The notes under the pieces: generated by a model | Database searches by the model: none | Told to the model about the DNA's origin: nothing | The model's input: the letters and a program-made list of their open reading frames with translations, nothing else | Assembly: GCA_017885225.1 (NCBI GenBank) | Contig: JAFNGM010000147.1 | Coordinates: forward strand, 7,230 to 14,352 | From: Syntrophaceae bacterium | GTDB lineage: Bacteria; Desulfobacterota; Syntrophia; Syntrophales; UBA2185 | DNA length: 7,123 nucleotides | Reading direction: 5' to 3' | Made by a program: the position numbers and the translations under genes | In this document: positions 1-5,857 of the stretch, one piece after another | Layout of the letters: each line of letters opens with the position of its first letter | How positions within the stretch are numbered: the first letter of the stretch is position 1

Positions 1-1263
1 CCATTCCTGGAGGCGGCGCGGCAGTTTATCCGGCCGGGGCAGACTCTTCCAGTTGATGTCTCCGGAACTTGAGTTCCGAATGAGATCGAGAGCCTGTGAG
101 CCGTTGCCCTCATTCACCGCATGACTTACGGAATACACACCACGTGCTTTGCTGAAACGATAACTTTTTGTGAGGTGGATGATGCAATCGTCCATGGCTG
201 CCCCGGGTATACCTGATGCGCTAGAGCAGATTTCTTCACCTGTTGCTCGATGGCATTCTGAGATGAATGAGGGCGAGAATCGGTGTAGAGCATCTTTATC
301 GCAGATATCGCCGAGAACAGATCCTGCCTCTACAGAGGCCAGTTGATCCTTGTCTCCCAAAAGGATAAGGCGGGATTGGGGTTTGACGGCTTGTGCCAGC
401 CTGGAAAAGAGAACAAGGTCTACCATGGAAGCCTCATCGATAATGACAACATCATAGGGCAGGGGGGCATCCTTGTTGAAGCGGAAAGTCGGGGAGTCCG
501 GCCTGCCGCCAAGGAGTCTGTGGATTGTTGAGGCCTCATCAGGAATGGCTGCTTTTACGGATTCGCTGCAATTGAGGCCAATCTTTGTTTTTTTTATGGC
601 CTCTTGGAGACGGGTTGCGGCCTTTCCCGTAGGTGCGGTCAGGGCGATATGCAATTGTCTGTCACGGTTTTGTTCGATAAGAAGGGCGAGTATGCGGGCG
701 ACCGCGAAAGTCTTACCTGTTCCCGGTCCTCCGGAAATGACGCACAACCCGTTCCGGAAAGAGGAAAATGCGGCGACTCTCCGCCAGTCAACATCTTTTT
801 CTCTGTCGTCTTCGCCAAGCGGGAAAATCCTTTCGAAGCTGTCCTTCAGATGCTGTTGGTCAAATTCCACAAATGTATTGGCCGCAAAGGTTTTCAATGC
901 ATCAGCGAGCTTTTTTTCATGATCCCAATACCGATAAAGATAAAGACGAGTGCTGTCCAGGATAAGGGGCCGGTAATCACCAGGACTCCCCACCACGGGG
1001 CTCGCACAGAGAACATTCAGCCATGCATTCAGGGGAGGGCAGGTCAGGGGCCCGGATTCTGGAACCTCAAGGGCGGCTTCCGTGAGCGCCGTAAGATCGA
1101 TGCAGATATGACCCTCGCCACGCGCACGGCTGACCAGGGCTACGGCAAGGAGGAGCTTCGCATCAAATGTTCCATCGAGCCTGCCGAGGAAACGGGCGAA
1201 CCGATAATCCAGTTCCGAAAGGAACTTATTTTCATACAGGGTGTCGATGGTCGCTTCACTCAT
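1..1263 (-). CDS. recD: RecD, exodeoxyribonuclease V alpha subunit, partial (C-terminus beyond window)
   Basis: I read this frame directly: 421 codons from ATG at 1263 to the left edge with no stop. RecD is the 5'-3' superfamily 1B helicase motor of RecBCD, which unwinds and degrades DNA ends in the cytoplasm. Visible motifs in order are: a non-catalytic N-terminal domain (about residues 1-150); Walker A GGPGTGKT at 178-185; motif Ia TAPTGKAA at 209-216; STIHRLLG at 245-252; Walker B IIDEASMVD at 274-282; motif III LLGDKDQLASVEAG at 301-314; and the RecD-typical KSYRF at 366-370. E. coli RecD is about 608 residues, so roughly the last third, with the remaining helicase motifs, is outside. The ATG at 1263 gives a normal N-terminus, but the sequence before it (AT-rich, no GGAGG) is a poor ribosome site. 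It follows recB after a 123-bp spacer filled by a hairpin repeat. Identity is secure; whether the far end is intact is unknown. Confidence 0.95.
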   Translation of the reverse strand, partial: MSEATIDTLYENKFLSELDYRFARFLGRLDGTFDAKLLLAVALVSRARGEGHICIDLTALTEAALEVPESGPLTCPPLNAWLNVLCASPVVGSPGDYRPLILDSTRLYLYRYWDHEKKLADALKTFAANTFVEFDQQHLKDSFERIFPLGEDDREKDVDWRRVAAFSSFRNGLCVISGGPGTGKTFAVARILALLIEQNRDRQLHIALTAPTGKAATRLQEAIKKTKIGLNCSESVKAAIPDEASTIHRLLGGRPDSPTFRFNKDAPLPYDVVIIDEASMVDLVLFSRLAQAVKPQSRLILLGDKDQLASVEAGSVLGDICDKDALHRFSPSFISECHRATGEEICSSASGIPGAAMDDCIIHLTKSYRFSKARGVYSVSHAVNEGNGSQALDLIRNSSSGDINWKSLPRPDKLPRRLQEW

Positions 1264-1293
1264 GATAAATATTTAAATCCACGTCATTGTATT

Positions 1294-1372
1294 CCCCCCT
1301 TTGGAAAAGGGGGGCTGGGGGATTTGTCTGGCTGAGTAAAATCCCCCTCAATCCCCCTTTACAAAAGGGGGA
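1294..1372. repeat. C-tract/G-tract palindromic repeat between recB and recD
   Basis: Three perfect 9-bp inverted repeats lie in tandem. CCCCCCTTT (1294-1302) pairs with AAAGGGGGG (1306-1314). GGGGGATTT (1317-1325) pairs with AAATCCCCC (1339-1347). TCCCCCTTT (1352-1360) pairs with AAAGGGGGA (1364-1372). The whole block is also a rough large palindrome, because its left and right halves are near reverse complements. Translated, it gives the familiar artefact strings PLWKRGAGGF and NPPLQKGD, which I recognise from spurious ORFs over a dispersed repeat common in deltaproteobacterial and related genomes. It lies 14 bp after the recB stop and 30 bp before the recD start. On the minus strand no hairpin is followed by a clean T-run, so it is not an obvious intrinsic terminator, although it could shape recB-recD mRNA. 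Confidence 0.85.
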
Positions 1373-1386
1373 CGTATCAGTATGTA

Positions 1387-4300
1387 TCACATCGCGATCA
1401 GGTTTTTACATAGGAATTCAACTGCTTTTTTTGCTGGCCTGTCTCGGTATATTCCCGCGTGAGGTCCGGTTTCAGGATTGACACCCCTGAGAAAGATATA
1501 GATCACTCCTCCGAAATGCGTTTTGTAGTCATAGTCGGAGAGGCGCGTTTTCAGGTACTGATGCAGGGCAGCTATATAAAGGTGGTACTGGAGGATATAC
1601 AGCTCCTCCCGCATGACTTCAGAGAGCGCCTCTGTCCCGTAGTCTTCGACGGATGCACCCAAATAGTTTGATTTCCAGTCCACAAGGTAGAAGCGTCCTT
1701 CATAGAGGAAGACGAGGTCTATGAATCCCTTCAAGTATCCTCGCACGGGCTGGAAGGTGAGTTTTTCGATTTGTTCGGGAAATGCGGAGGGGGACCATAC
1801 GCCGCTTTCTTTGAAGATGTTCCGAAGTGCATCCGGCGTGAGCCTGTTTAAAGGAAAGGTGAACTCAATCTCGCTCAAGCGGTTCTCGGTGCTGATGGCC
1901 GAGAGGGTAAGCCCATGTATGGCGGGGTCGAGAGGCACAGTGACCACCGAGTCAATCATCCCTAAGACCGTCTCCTGCCATTTCAGATCGAAACCGTGCT
2001 CGATCAATTTTGCCGCTACGAGATTTTGCGTTTCCGTGGAATCCGGTGCGGTGAAATCGATGTGCTCCAGAATGTCATGCAGACAATTGCCTGCTTTCGC
2101 GCCTCTGGGAAAGGCAAACATACCGATCGGCTCTTTTTGATACGGCATTTCCGCGGATACGGCTCCGCCGTCACGGTCCGGGAGATCCGCGATGTCATCG
2201 GGAGGAATTACCGGCATCGCCATGCGTTCCGAACGCAGATAGGAGAAACTGGCAATGCGTCTGTCCCTATCGACGATTCCGGGAAATAATCGGCAGGAGA
2301 GACTTACCGGCGTTTCGGCGGGAGGCGCCAAAGTTTCACAAGTCGGTTCGGGCATATCGTACAGGCTGATCGCGCCTTCTGACTGCGTTGCGATGCGCTC
2401 CAGGGTGCTATGCATATCCGTGTCCGTGAGTTTAAGGAATTTCTCTTCCGTCGCCTCCACGATATGCGATGAATCACCACCGGGCGTATGGAGGATATAG
2501 GCAAGGGAAGATGTGCCCGCATCTTTGAACGGCCCCCACAGGAGGTAGCAGCGGTTTTTCGCGCGTGTTACTGATACGTAGAGGAGGCGGATATTTTCCG
2601 CGAGATTTTCCCTTTTCGCCAGCATTTTGCCGGAAACGCCATCCGGTTCGAGGACAAGGTTCAACCGCCAGTCGTCTTCCGGATCGTGATAAGTGAATTC
2701 CTTTCTCCTGGCTTTTGAGTCTCCCCAGTTGAACGGGCAGAAAACAATGGGATATTCCAGTCCCTTGCTTTTGTGGATAGTGACGATCATGACGGCACAG
2801 TCGTCGCTTTCGAGGCGGAGTTCATGTTCATCCGACCGCAGAGCGTCCGGATCACGCTGACAGGCAAGCCATTTGATCATGCCGGAGATGCCCAGCTTTC
2901 TTTCGATGGATTCCGTGTGGAGAACCTCCATGAGGTGAAGGATGTTTGACAGGCGGCGCTCGCCGTCGGGAAACGCGAGGAGACGTTTGCGGATATTCTC
3001 ATGCGCAAGGAAATAGCGGAACATTCCTATGAATCCGTGCCGCTCCCATAGGGTGTTGTAGTACCGGAAAAGTGTGAGCCATTTTTCCCAGTCCGATTCA
3101 CACTTGCCCAGCGATTCAAGTGTTTCACCGTTCAATCCAAGCATGTCCGTCGATAGAGCGGTTCTGATGAGACCTTCGGAGTGGGGCTCCGCGAGAGCGG
3201 CAAGGATGCGTTCCATTTCCATGGCTTCATGGGTGTCAAAAAGGTTGCCCGTGCTGTGCACTACGCTGTGGATGCCTATGCTGTAAAGGGCCTCCTGGAT
3301 GAGACGGGCCTCGCGATTTTCTCTGACCAGAACGGCGATGTGGCTTTCAGCCAGCGGTTCGGCGCCGATCATCGCCTTTCCTTCTCTGCCGAGATTGAGA
3401 AGCCGGGATATTTCCGCGGCTACGGCCCTTACAATGAGGTCGGCAGTCATACTCTGGTTGGTTTTCGCGCCTGCCGCCTCCAGCCGGATACCGCCAAGGA
3501 ACCAGATATGAAAAGGCGGTTCTGTATGGCCGTTGACGGTAAGCAGGCTCCGGTCTTTTACGTTTCCCGCTGCCGCCCTTTCAAAGGGAACCTCTTCGTA
3601 AAGAAAAGCGTCCTTCTTCGGGTTTTCGAAGATAGCATTCACGGCGCGGACAAGTTCCGGCTCGGAACGCCAGTTATTCGTGAGCGTATAGCGGGAATCA
3701 ACATGACGGGAAGCCCGCATGTACGCGAAGAGATCGGCCCCGCGGAAGCTGTAGATGGATTGCTTGGGGTCGCCGATGAAAAAGAGAGGGGTCTGGCCGC
3801 CTCCAAAGATATTCTGAAAAATGGCGTACTGGACGGGGTCCGTGTCCTGGAACTCATCGATGAGGGCAGCGCGGTAACGGCCTTTTACGTTGCGGACAAG
3901 GTCTTTACCGCCGGCTCTCTCCAATGCATCTCGGAGATTGAGAAGGAGATCGTCAAAGGACTGGATGTTTCGCGTGTATTTTCTTTTCCGGAGTTCTTCC
4001 CGCAGGTAGCGGAACACATTTCCTTTGAGGAAGAGAAGCTGCCCTTCGATCTCGGCCTGAAGCTCACGGGCTCTTGCCAAGAGCTCCTCGCAGTCATCGA
4101 AGAAATTATGTGCGGGAGTTGATTTTCCTTTATTGGTACCCGCTTTTAACCCGGACGAGGTAAATTTTTCGAACCCTTCAAAGAGAGGGAACGTTTCTTC
4201 CGAAGCCGCGTAGCCGTCCATCCTGGCGGCAAGGATATCCGGATTTTTGTATTTGGCTTTATTCAAGCCGGGATTTTTAAGTAATGCGAGGACATCCTCC

Positions 4301-5091
4301 CGTGCGCGCCCCCATGCCGAGAGCACCCTCTCACGCGCCCTTCTGAAAGCAGGCAACGCATCAAGCGAAACGGGCGATGCTGCGGGAATGACCCGCATGT
4401 CGGGATTGGAAAGCATGCCTTTGGTCAGGGCCAGAAAGAATTGAGGCTTAACGTTATTTTTCAGGGCATACGATACAAATTCCCGCGGCGCTTCATAAAA
4501 ATGCTTTCGCCAGAAGTCCCGGACGATCTCGCTGTGCAGAGCGCGCTCATCCGGAACCAGTTCCGTGTCGAAGAGCCCCATGCTCTCGAAGGCATTCTCA
4601 TGGAGAACCCTCTGACAGAATCCGTGAATCGTATAGATGGGCGCCTCGTCGAAATCCCTCAACGCCGCCCTCAGAATACGCAATTTCTCTAATCTCTCAT
4701 ACTGGATTCCCGCTTCCGCGGGAATGACAAAAGGAGGATGGTCATCCCGGACCCCCGATGAGGATATTCGAGGGCAGTCCTGATCCGGGATCCAGTACTT
4801 CCTTACCAGCCCATCCAAGAATGGATCTTCATGTCCTCCCTTTGTAAACGCGTCTATGGTTGCACGAATCGTTTTACGGATTCGGTCACGCAGCTCCTCT
4901 GTCGCCGCCACCGTATAGGTGACGACAAGGATCTCGCCGACGGAAAAACGCTTTTCCAGGAGGAGGCGGAGAAATATCCCGGCGATGGCATACGTTTTTC
5001 CCGTTCCTGCACTTGCTTCGATCAGATTGGTCTTTTCAAGGGCGCTTTTCAGGAGATCAAAATTACATCTGTCATTGTAGATTTGATCCAA
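1387..5091 (-). CDS. recB: RecB, exodeoxyribonuclease V beta subunit (helicase-nuclease)
   Basis: RecB is the 3'-5' superfamily 1A helicase and the only nuclease of RecBCD; it acts on double-strand ends and loads RecA after Chi. The 1234 residues compare with about 1180 in E. coli. Helicase motifs in order are: Walker A EASAGTGKT (25-33); Ia VVTYTVAATEELRDRIR (56-72); IHGFCQRVL (155-163); II LIDEFQDTD (410-418); III GDPKQSIYSFRGAD (440-453); IV NNWRS (472-476); V VTIHKSKGLEYPIVF (770-784); VI RLLYVSVTRAK (835-845). The C-terminal nuclease keeps its expected active site: H1005 in GNCLHDILEH, D1125 in KGFIDLVF, D1138 and K1140 in VDWKSN, then a QYHLYIAAL helix. The start is TTG at 5091, with AAGGTGG 7 nt upstream; no ATG nearby fits. 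The odd feature is residues 99-131, which are encoded by a palindromic repeat inserted in frame. It lies 17 bp after a small gene, so co-transcription is likely. Confidence 0.96.
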   Translation of the reverse strand: MDQIYNDRCNFDLLKSALEKTNLIEASAGTGKTYAIAGIFLRLLLEKRFSVGEILVVTYTVAATEELRDRIRKTIRATIDAFTKGGHEDPFLDGLVRKYWIPDQDCPRISSSGVRDDHPPFVIPAEAGIQYERLEKLRILRAALRDFDEAPIYTIHGFCQRVLHENAFESMGLFDTELVPDERALHSEIVRDFWRKHFYEAPREFVSYALKNNVKPQFFLALTKGMLSNPDMRVIPAASPVSLDALPAFRRARERVLSAWGRAREDVLALLKNPGLNKAKYKNPDILAARMDGYAASEETFPLFEGFEKFTSSGLKAGTNKGKSTPAHNFFDDCEELLARARELQAEIEGQLLFLKGNVFRYLREELRKRKYTRNIQSFDDLLLNLRDALERAGGKDLVRNVKGRYRAALIDEFQDTDPVQYAIFQNIFGGGQTPLFFIGDPKQSIYSFRGADLFAYMRASRHVDSRYTLTNNWRSEPELVRAVNAIFENPKKDAFLYEEVPFERAAAGNVKDRSLLTVNGHTEPPFHIWFLGGIRLEAAGAKTNQSMTADLIVRAVAAEISRLLNLGREGKAMIGAEPLAESHIAVLVRENREARLIQEALYSIGIHSVVHSTGNLFDTHEAMEMERILAALAEPHSEGLIRTALSTDMLGLNGETLESLGKCESDWEKWLTLFRYYNTLWERHGFIGMFRYFLAHENIRKRLLAFPDGERRLSNILHLMEVLHTESIERKLGISGMIKWLACQRDPDALRSDEHELRLESDDCAVMIVTIHKSKGLEYPIVFCPFNWGDSKARRKEFTYHDPEDDWRLNLVLEPDGVSGKMLAKRENLAENIRLLYVSVTRAKNRCYLLWGPFKDAGTSSLAYILHTPGGDSSHIVEATEEKFLKLTDTDMHSTLERIATQSEGAISLYDMPEPTCETLAPPAETPVSLSCRLFPGIVDRDRRIASFSYLRSERMAMPVIPPDDIADLPDRDGGAVSAEMPYQKEPIGMFAFPRGAKAGNCLHDILEHIDFTAPDSTETQNLVAAKLIEHGFDLKWQETVLGMIDSVVTVPLDPAIHGLTLSAISTENRLSEIEFTFPLNRLTPDALRNIFKESGVWSPSAFPEQIEKLTFQPVRGYLKGFIDLVFLYEGRFYLVDWKSNYLGASVEDYGTEALSEVMREELYILQYHLYIAALHQYLKTRLSDYDYKTHFGGVIYIFLRGVNPETGPHAGIYRDRPAKKAVEFLCKNLIAM
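4700..4797. repeat. Composite palindromic (REP-like) element inserted in frame within recB
   Basis: The element is bounded by inverted ends, TACTGGATTCCCG (4700-4712) and CGGGATCCAGTA (4786-4797). It contains two hairpins. ATTCCCGC (4706-4713), loop TTCC, pairs with GCGGGAAT (4718-4725). ATCCCGGA (4744-4751) pairs with TCCGGGAT (4784-4791). On the recB strand it encodes WIPDQD at one end and VIPAEAGIQ at the other. These are well-known translation signatures of a dispersed repeat usually found between genes. The 12-mer CCCGCTTCCGCG at its core recurs exactly at 5657-5668. Its length of about 33 codons keeps recB open. It falls between helicase motif Ia and the IHGFC segment, where other RecB proteins have a variable stretch. 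Confidence 0.85.
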
Positions 5092-5098
5092 AACAATT

Positions 5099-5105
5099 CC
5101 ACCTT
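5099..5105 (-). promoter_or_regulatory. Ribosome binding site for recB
   Basis: On the minus strand AAGGTGG lies 7 nt before the TTG codon at 5091. This strong Shine-Dalgarno match at ideal spacing decides the start of recB in favour of TTG. It sits in the 17-bp gap after the stop of the upstream small gene. Confidence 0.75.
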
Positions 5106-5108
5106 AAT

Positions 5109-5309
5109 TTAACTTTCATCCTCTACACGCTTCTGTGTGGCCTGTTTCTGTTCACGGATCAGCCTGTCGCGTTCCTCCATGCACTGACGGCAAAACCGGG
5201 TATGTCCGCACTGTCCTTTGCAGTTCTCCCAGTCGTCCATGGAATCCTTCATTTCTTTTTCAGTCAACTTCTCATCCGCCTGACTAATTTGTTTATCGTA
5301 ACGATGCAT
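5109..5309 (-). CDS. Small cysteine-motif protein of unknown function, upstream of recB
   Basis: I do not recognise a named family. The product is 66 residues if it starts at ATG 5309, a choice made because the protein from MHRYDK onward is uniformly hydrophilic and charged. Four cysteines at 30, 34, 40 and 43 form CX3CX5CX2C (NCKGQCGHTRFCRQC), with a histidine at 36, which resembles a small metal-binding knuckle. Acidic and basic helices flank it on both sides. It has no signal peptide or membrane segment. The frame stays open upstream to ATG 5393 (94 residues), but the extra 28 residues are of different composition (RRYYPPVFILPL...) and that ATG has no ribosome site before it. The Shine-Dalgarno for 5309 is also weak. 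Its stop (TAA) lies 17 bp before recB, so it is probably the first gene of the recB-recD transcript. I am fairly confident it is a real gene; its role, and whether the four cysteines bind zinc, are unknown. Confidence 0.65.
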   Translation of the reverse strand: MHRYDKQISQADEKLTEKEMKDSMDDWENCKGQCGHTRFCRQCMEERDRLIREQKQATQKRVEDES

Positions 5310-5413
5310 GGTAGCAAATCTTACTTTCCATTTCAACCTGCGACAGGTACTGTTCAATGGTAAAATAAATACAGGGGGATAATACCTCCTCATCCGGAAT
5401 CCAGGATTTATCT

Positions 5414-5428
5414 ATAGTAGTTTACTAT
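5414..5428. promoter_or_regulatory. Operator-like AT-rich palindrome
   Basis: ATAGTA (5414-5419) and TACTAT (5423-5428) are perfect 6-bp arms around GTT. It stands about 105 bp upstream of the small-gene start on the minus strand, in the only AT-rich patch of this side. It could be a repressor site, but nothing links it to a particular regulator and chance is possible. Confidence 0.3.
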
Positions 5429-5465
5429 GTTATATTCCTTGTCCCACTGACAGGAGAAACATTAA

Positions 5466-5503
5466 TATAGTGTTCCTTCTTTTATGAGAGGAACACCACT
5501 ATA
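5466..5503. repeat. Bulged inverted repeat (hairpin)
   Basis: TGTTCCT (5471-5477) pairs with AGGAACA (5489-5495) around an 11-nt loop. TATAG (5466-5470) extends the stem with CTATA (5499-5503) across a 3-nt bulge. It is followed at once by another hairpin. No T-run follows on either strand, so it is not a clear terminator. It is probably part of a repeat element. Confidence 0.6.
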
Positions 5504-5506
5504 ACA

Positions 5507-5527
5507 TCCCTCCCTTGATGGGAGGGA
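5507..5527. repeat. CCTCCC/GGGAGG hairpin repeat
   Basis: TCCCTCCC (5507-5514) and GGGAGGGA (5520-5527) form a perfect 8-bp stem with loop TTGAT. The G-rich run continues to about 5540 (GGAGGGAGGG). The design matches a common dispersed repeat in which two CCTCCC hairpins face each other, here with the second hairpin incomplete. The G-run pattern could also form a quadruplex on the plus strand. Confidence 0.6.
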
Positions 5528-5580
5528 CGGAGGGAGGGTGAAAAGGCAATCTGCTTTCCCCTCGCCACATAGCTTTATAC

Positions 5581-5605
5581 CAGAAACGCATCCGACATTA
5601 AATCA
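5581..5605 (+). repeat. Left copy of 25-bp direct repeat flanking rhuM-fic
   Basis: The core CATCCGACATTAAATCA (5589-5605) is identical to 7042-7058. The 8 bases before it (CAGAAACG versus CAGTAACA) differ at two positions, giving 23 of 25 matches. It is in the same orientation as the other copy and lies 252 bp upstream of the rhuM-fic start. Confidence 0.75.
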
Positions 5606-5621
5606 GAATCTATTCCATATC

Positions 5622-5735
5622 TTGTTATCCCGGAATTAATAAGCCTGCCCCGTATCCCCGCTTCCGCGAGGACAGGCCCGATATGGGGGATCCAGCCCAC
5701 CCCCTGTCATTCCAGACCTGATCGGGAATCCACTC
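5622..5735. repeat. Degraded cluster of the repeat family found in recB
   Basis: Pieces of the same family are visible. TCCCCGC (5655-5661), loop TTCC, faces GCGAGGA (5666-5672) with one mismatch. The 12-mer CCCGCTTCCGCG (5657-5668) is identical to the recB copy. GGGGGATCCAG lies at 5685-5695. GTCATTCCAGACCTGATCGG begins at 5706 with ATTCC (5709-5713) facing GGAAT (5725-5729). An outer GCCTG/CAGGC pair (5643-5647, 5673-5677) encloses the first hairpin. It appears to be at least one and a half copies, rearranged or decayed. Confidence 0.75.
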
Positions 5736-5755
5736 TTTGCAGTACATCAAAATAT

Positions 5756-5784
5756 TTGAAGTCATTAAAGAAAATGTGTATAGT
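5756..5784 (+). promoter_or_regulatory. Candidate sigma-70 promoter for rhuM-fic
   Basis: TTGAAG (5756-5761, 4 of 6 to consensus) and TATAGT (5779-5784, 5 of 6) are separated by exactly 17 bp in an AT-rich patch. Transcription would begin near 5791, leaving an untranslated leader of about 67 nt before the ATG at 5858. The ribosome site before that ATG is weak (TAGAGAAA). Confidence 0.5.
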
Positions 5785-5857
5785 CTTTCAAATAATAATA
5801 GTATGGGTAAGGCTGTAGCAGAAATCTTTATCCCCAAAACTTCATAGAGAAACCATT

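Larger units (their letters stand above)
5310..5857. other. Divergent intergenic region without a gene, rich in repeats
   Basis: This stretch separates the minus-strand recB cluster from the plus-strand rhuM-fic gene. I see no convincing coding region: the open frame at 5837-5625 on the minus strand is mostly repeat sequence read through as protein (it contains EWIPDQVWNDR). Contents from left to right are an AT-rich palindrome at 5414-5428, hairpins at 5466-5503 and 5507-5527, a direct-repeat copy at 5581-5605, a degraded palindromic repeat cluster at 5622-5735, and a candidate rightward promoter at 5756-5784. I looked for a leftward sigma-70 promoter for the recB cluster and found no pair of hexamers good enough to report. 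Confidence 0.8.

Noticed and set aside
604..1335. 243-codon plus-strand open frame
   Set aside because: It is antisense to recD, whose helicase motifs are all present on the other strand; its end is repeat sequence.
1294..1372. Intrinsic terminator between recB and recD
   Set aside because: The stems are strong, but no U-tract follows any of them on the minus strand; a repeat explains them better.
1287..1481. 64-codon plus-strand frame with PLWKRGAGGF and NPPLQKGD
   Set aside because: This is the translation of the C-tract repeat running into antisense recB, a known type of spurious ORF.
3181..4122. 313-codon plus-strand open frame
   Set aside because: It is antisense to the core of recB (motifs II-IV region) and shows no recognisable domain of its own.
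4700..4797. RecB as a pseudogene disrupted by the repeat
   Set aside because: The frame is continuous on both sides and every helicase and nuclease motif is present.
5310..5393. 28-residue N-terminal extension of the small cysteine protein (ATG at 5393)
   Set aside because: No ribosome site precedes this ATG and the composition changes sharply at MHRYDK; the ATG at 5309 is preferred, though the choice is not certain.
5625..5837. 70-codon minus-strand frame with EWIPDQVWNDR
   Set aside because: It is translated repeat sequence; it has no ribosome site and ends inside the degraded repeat cluster.
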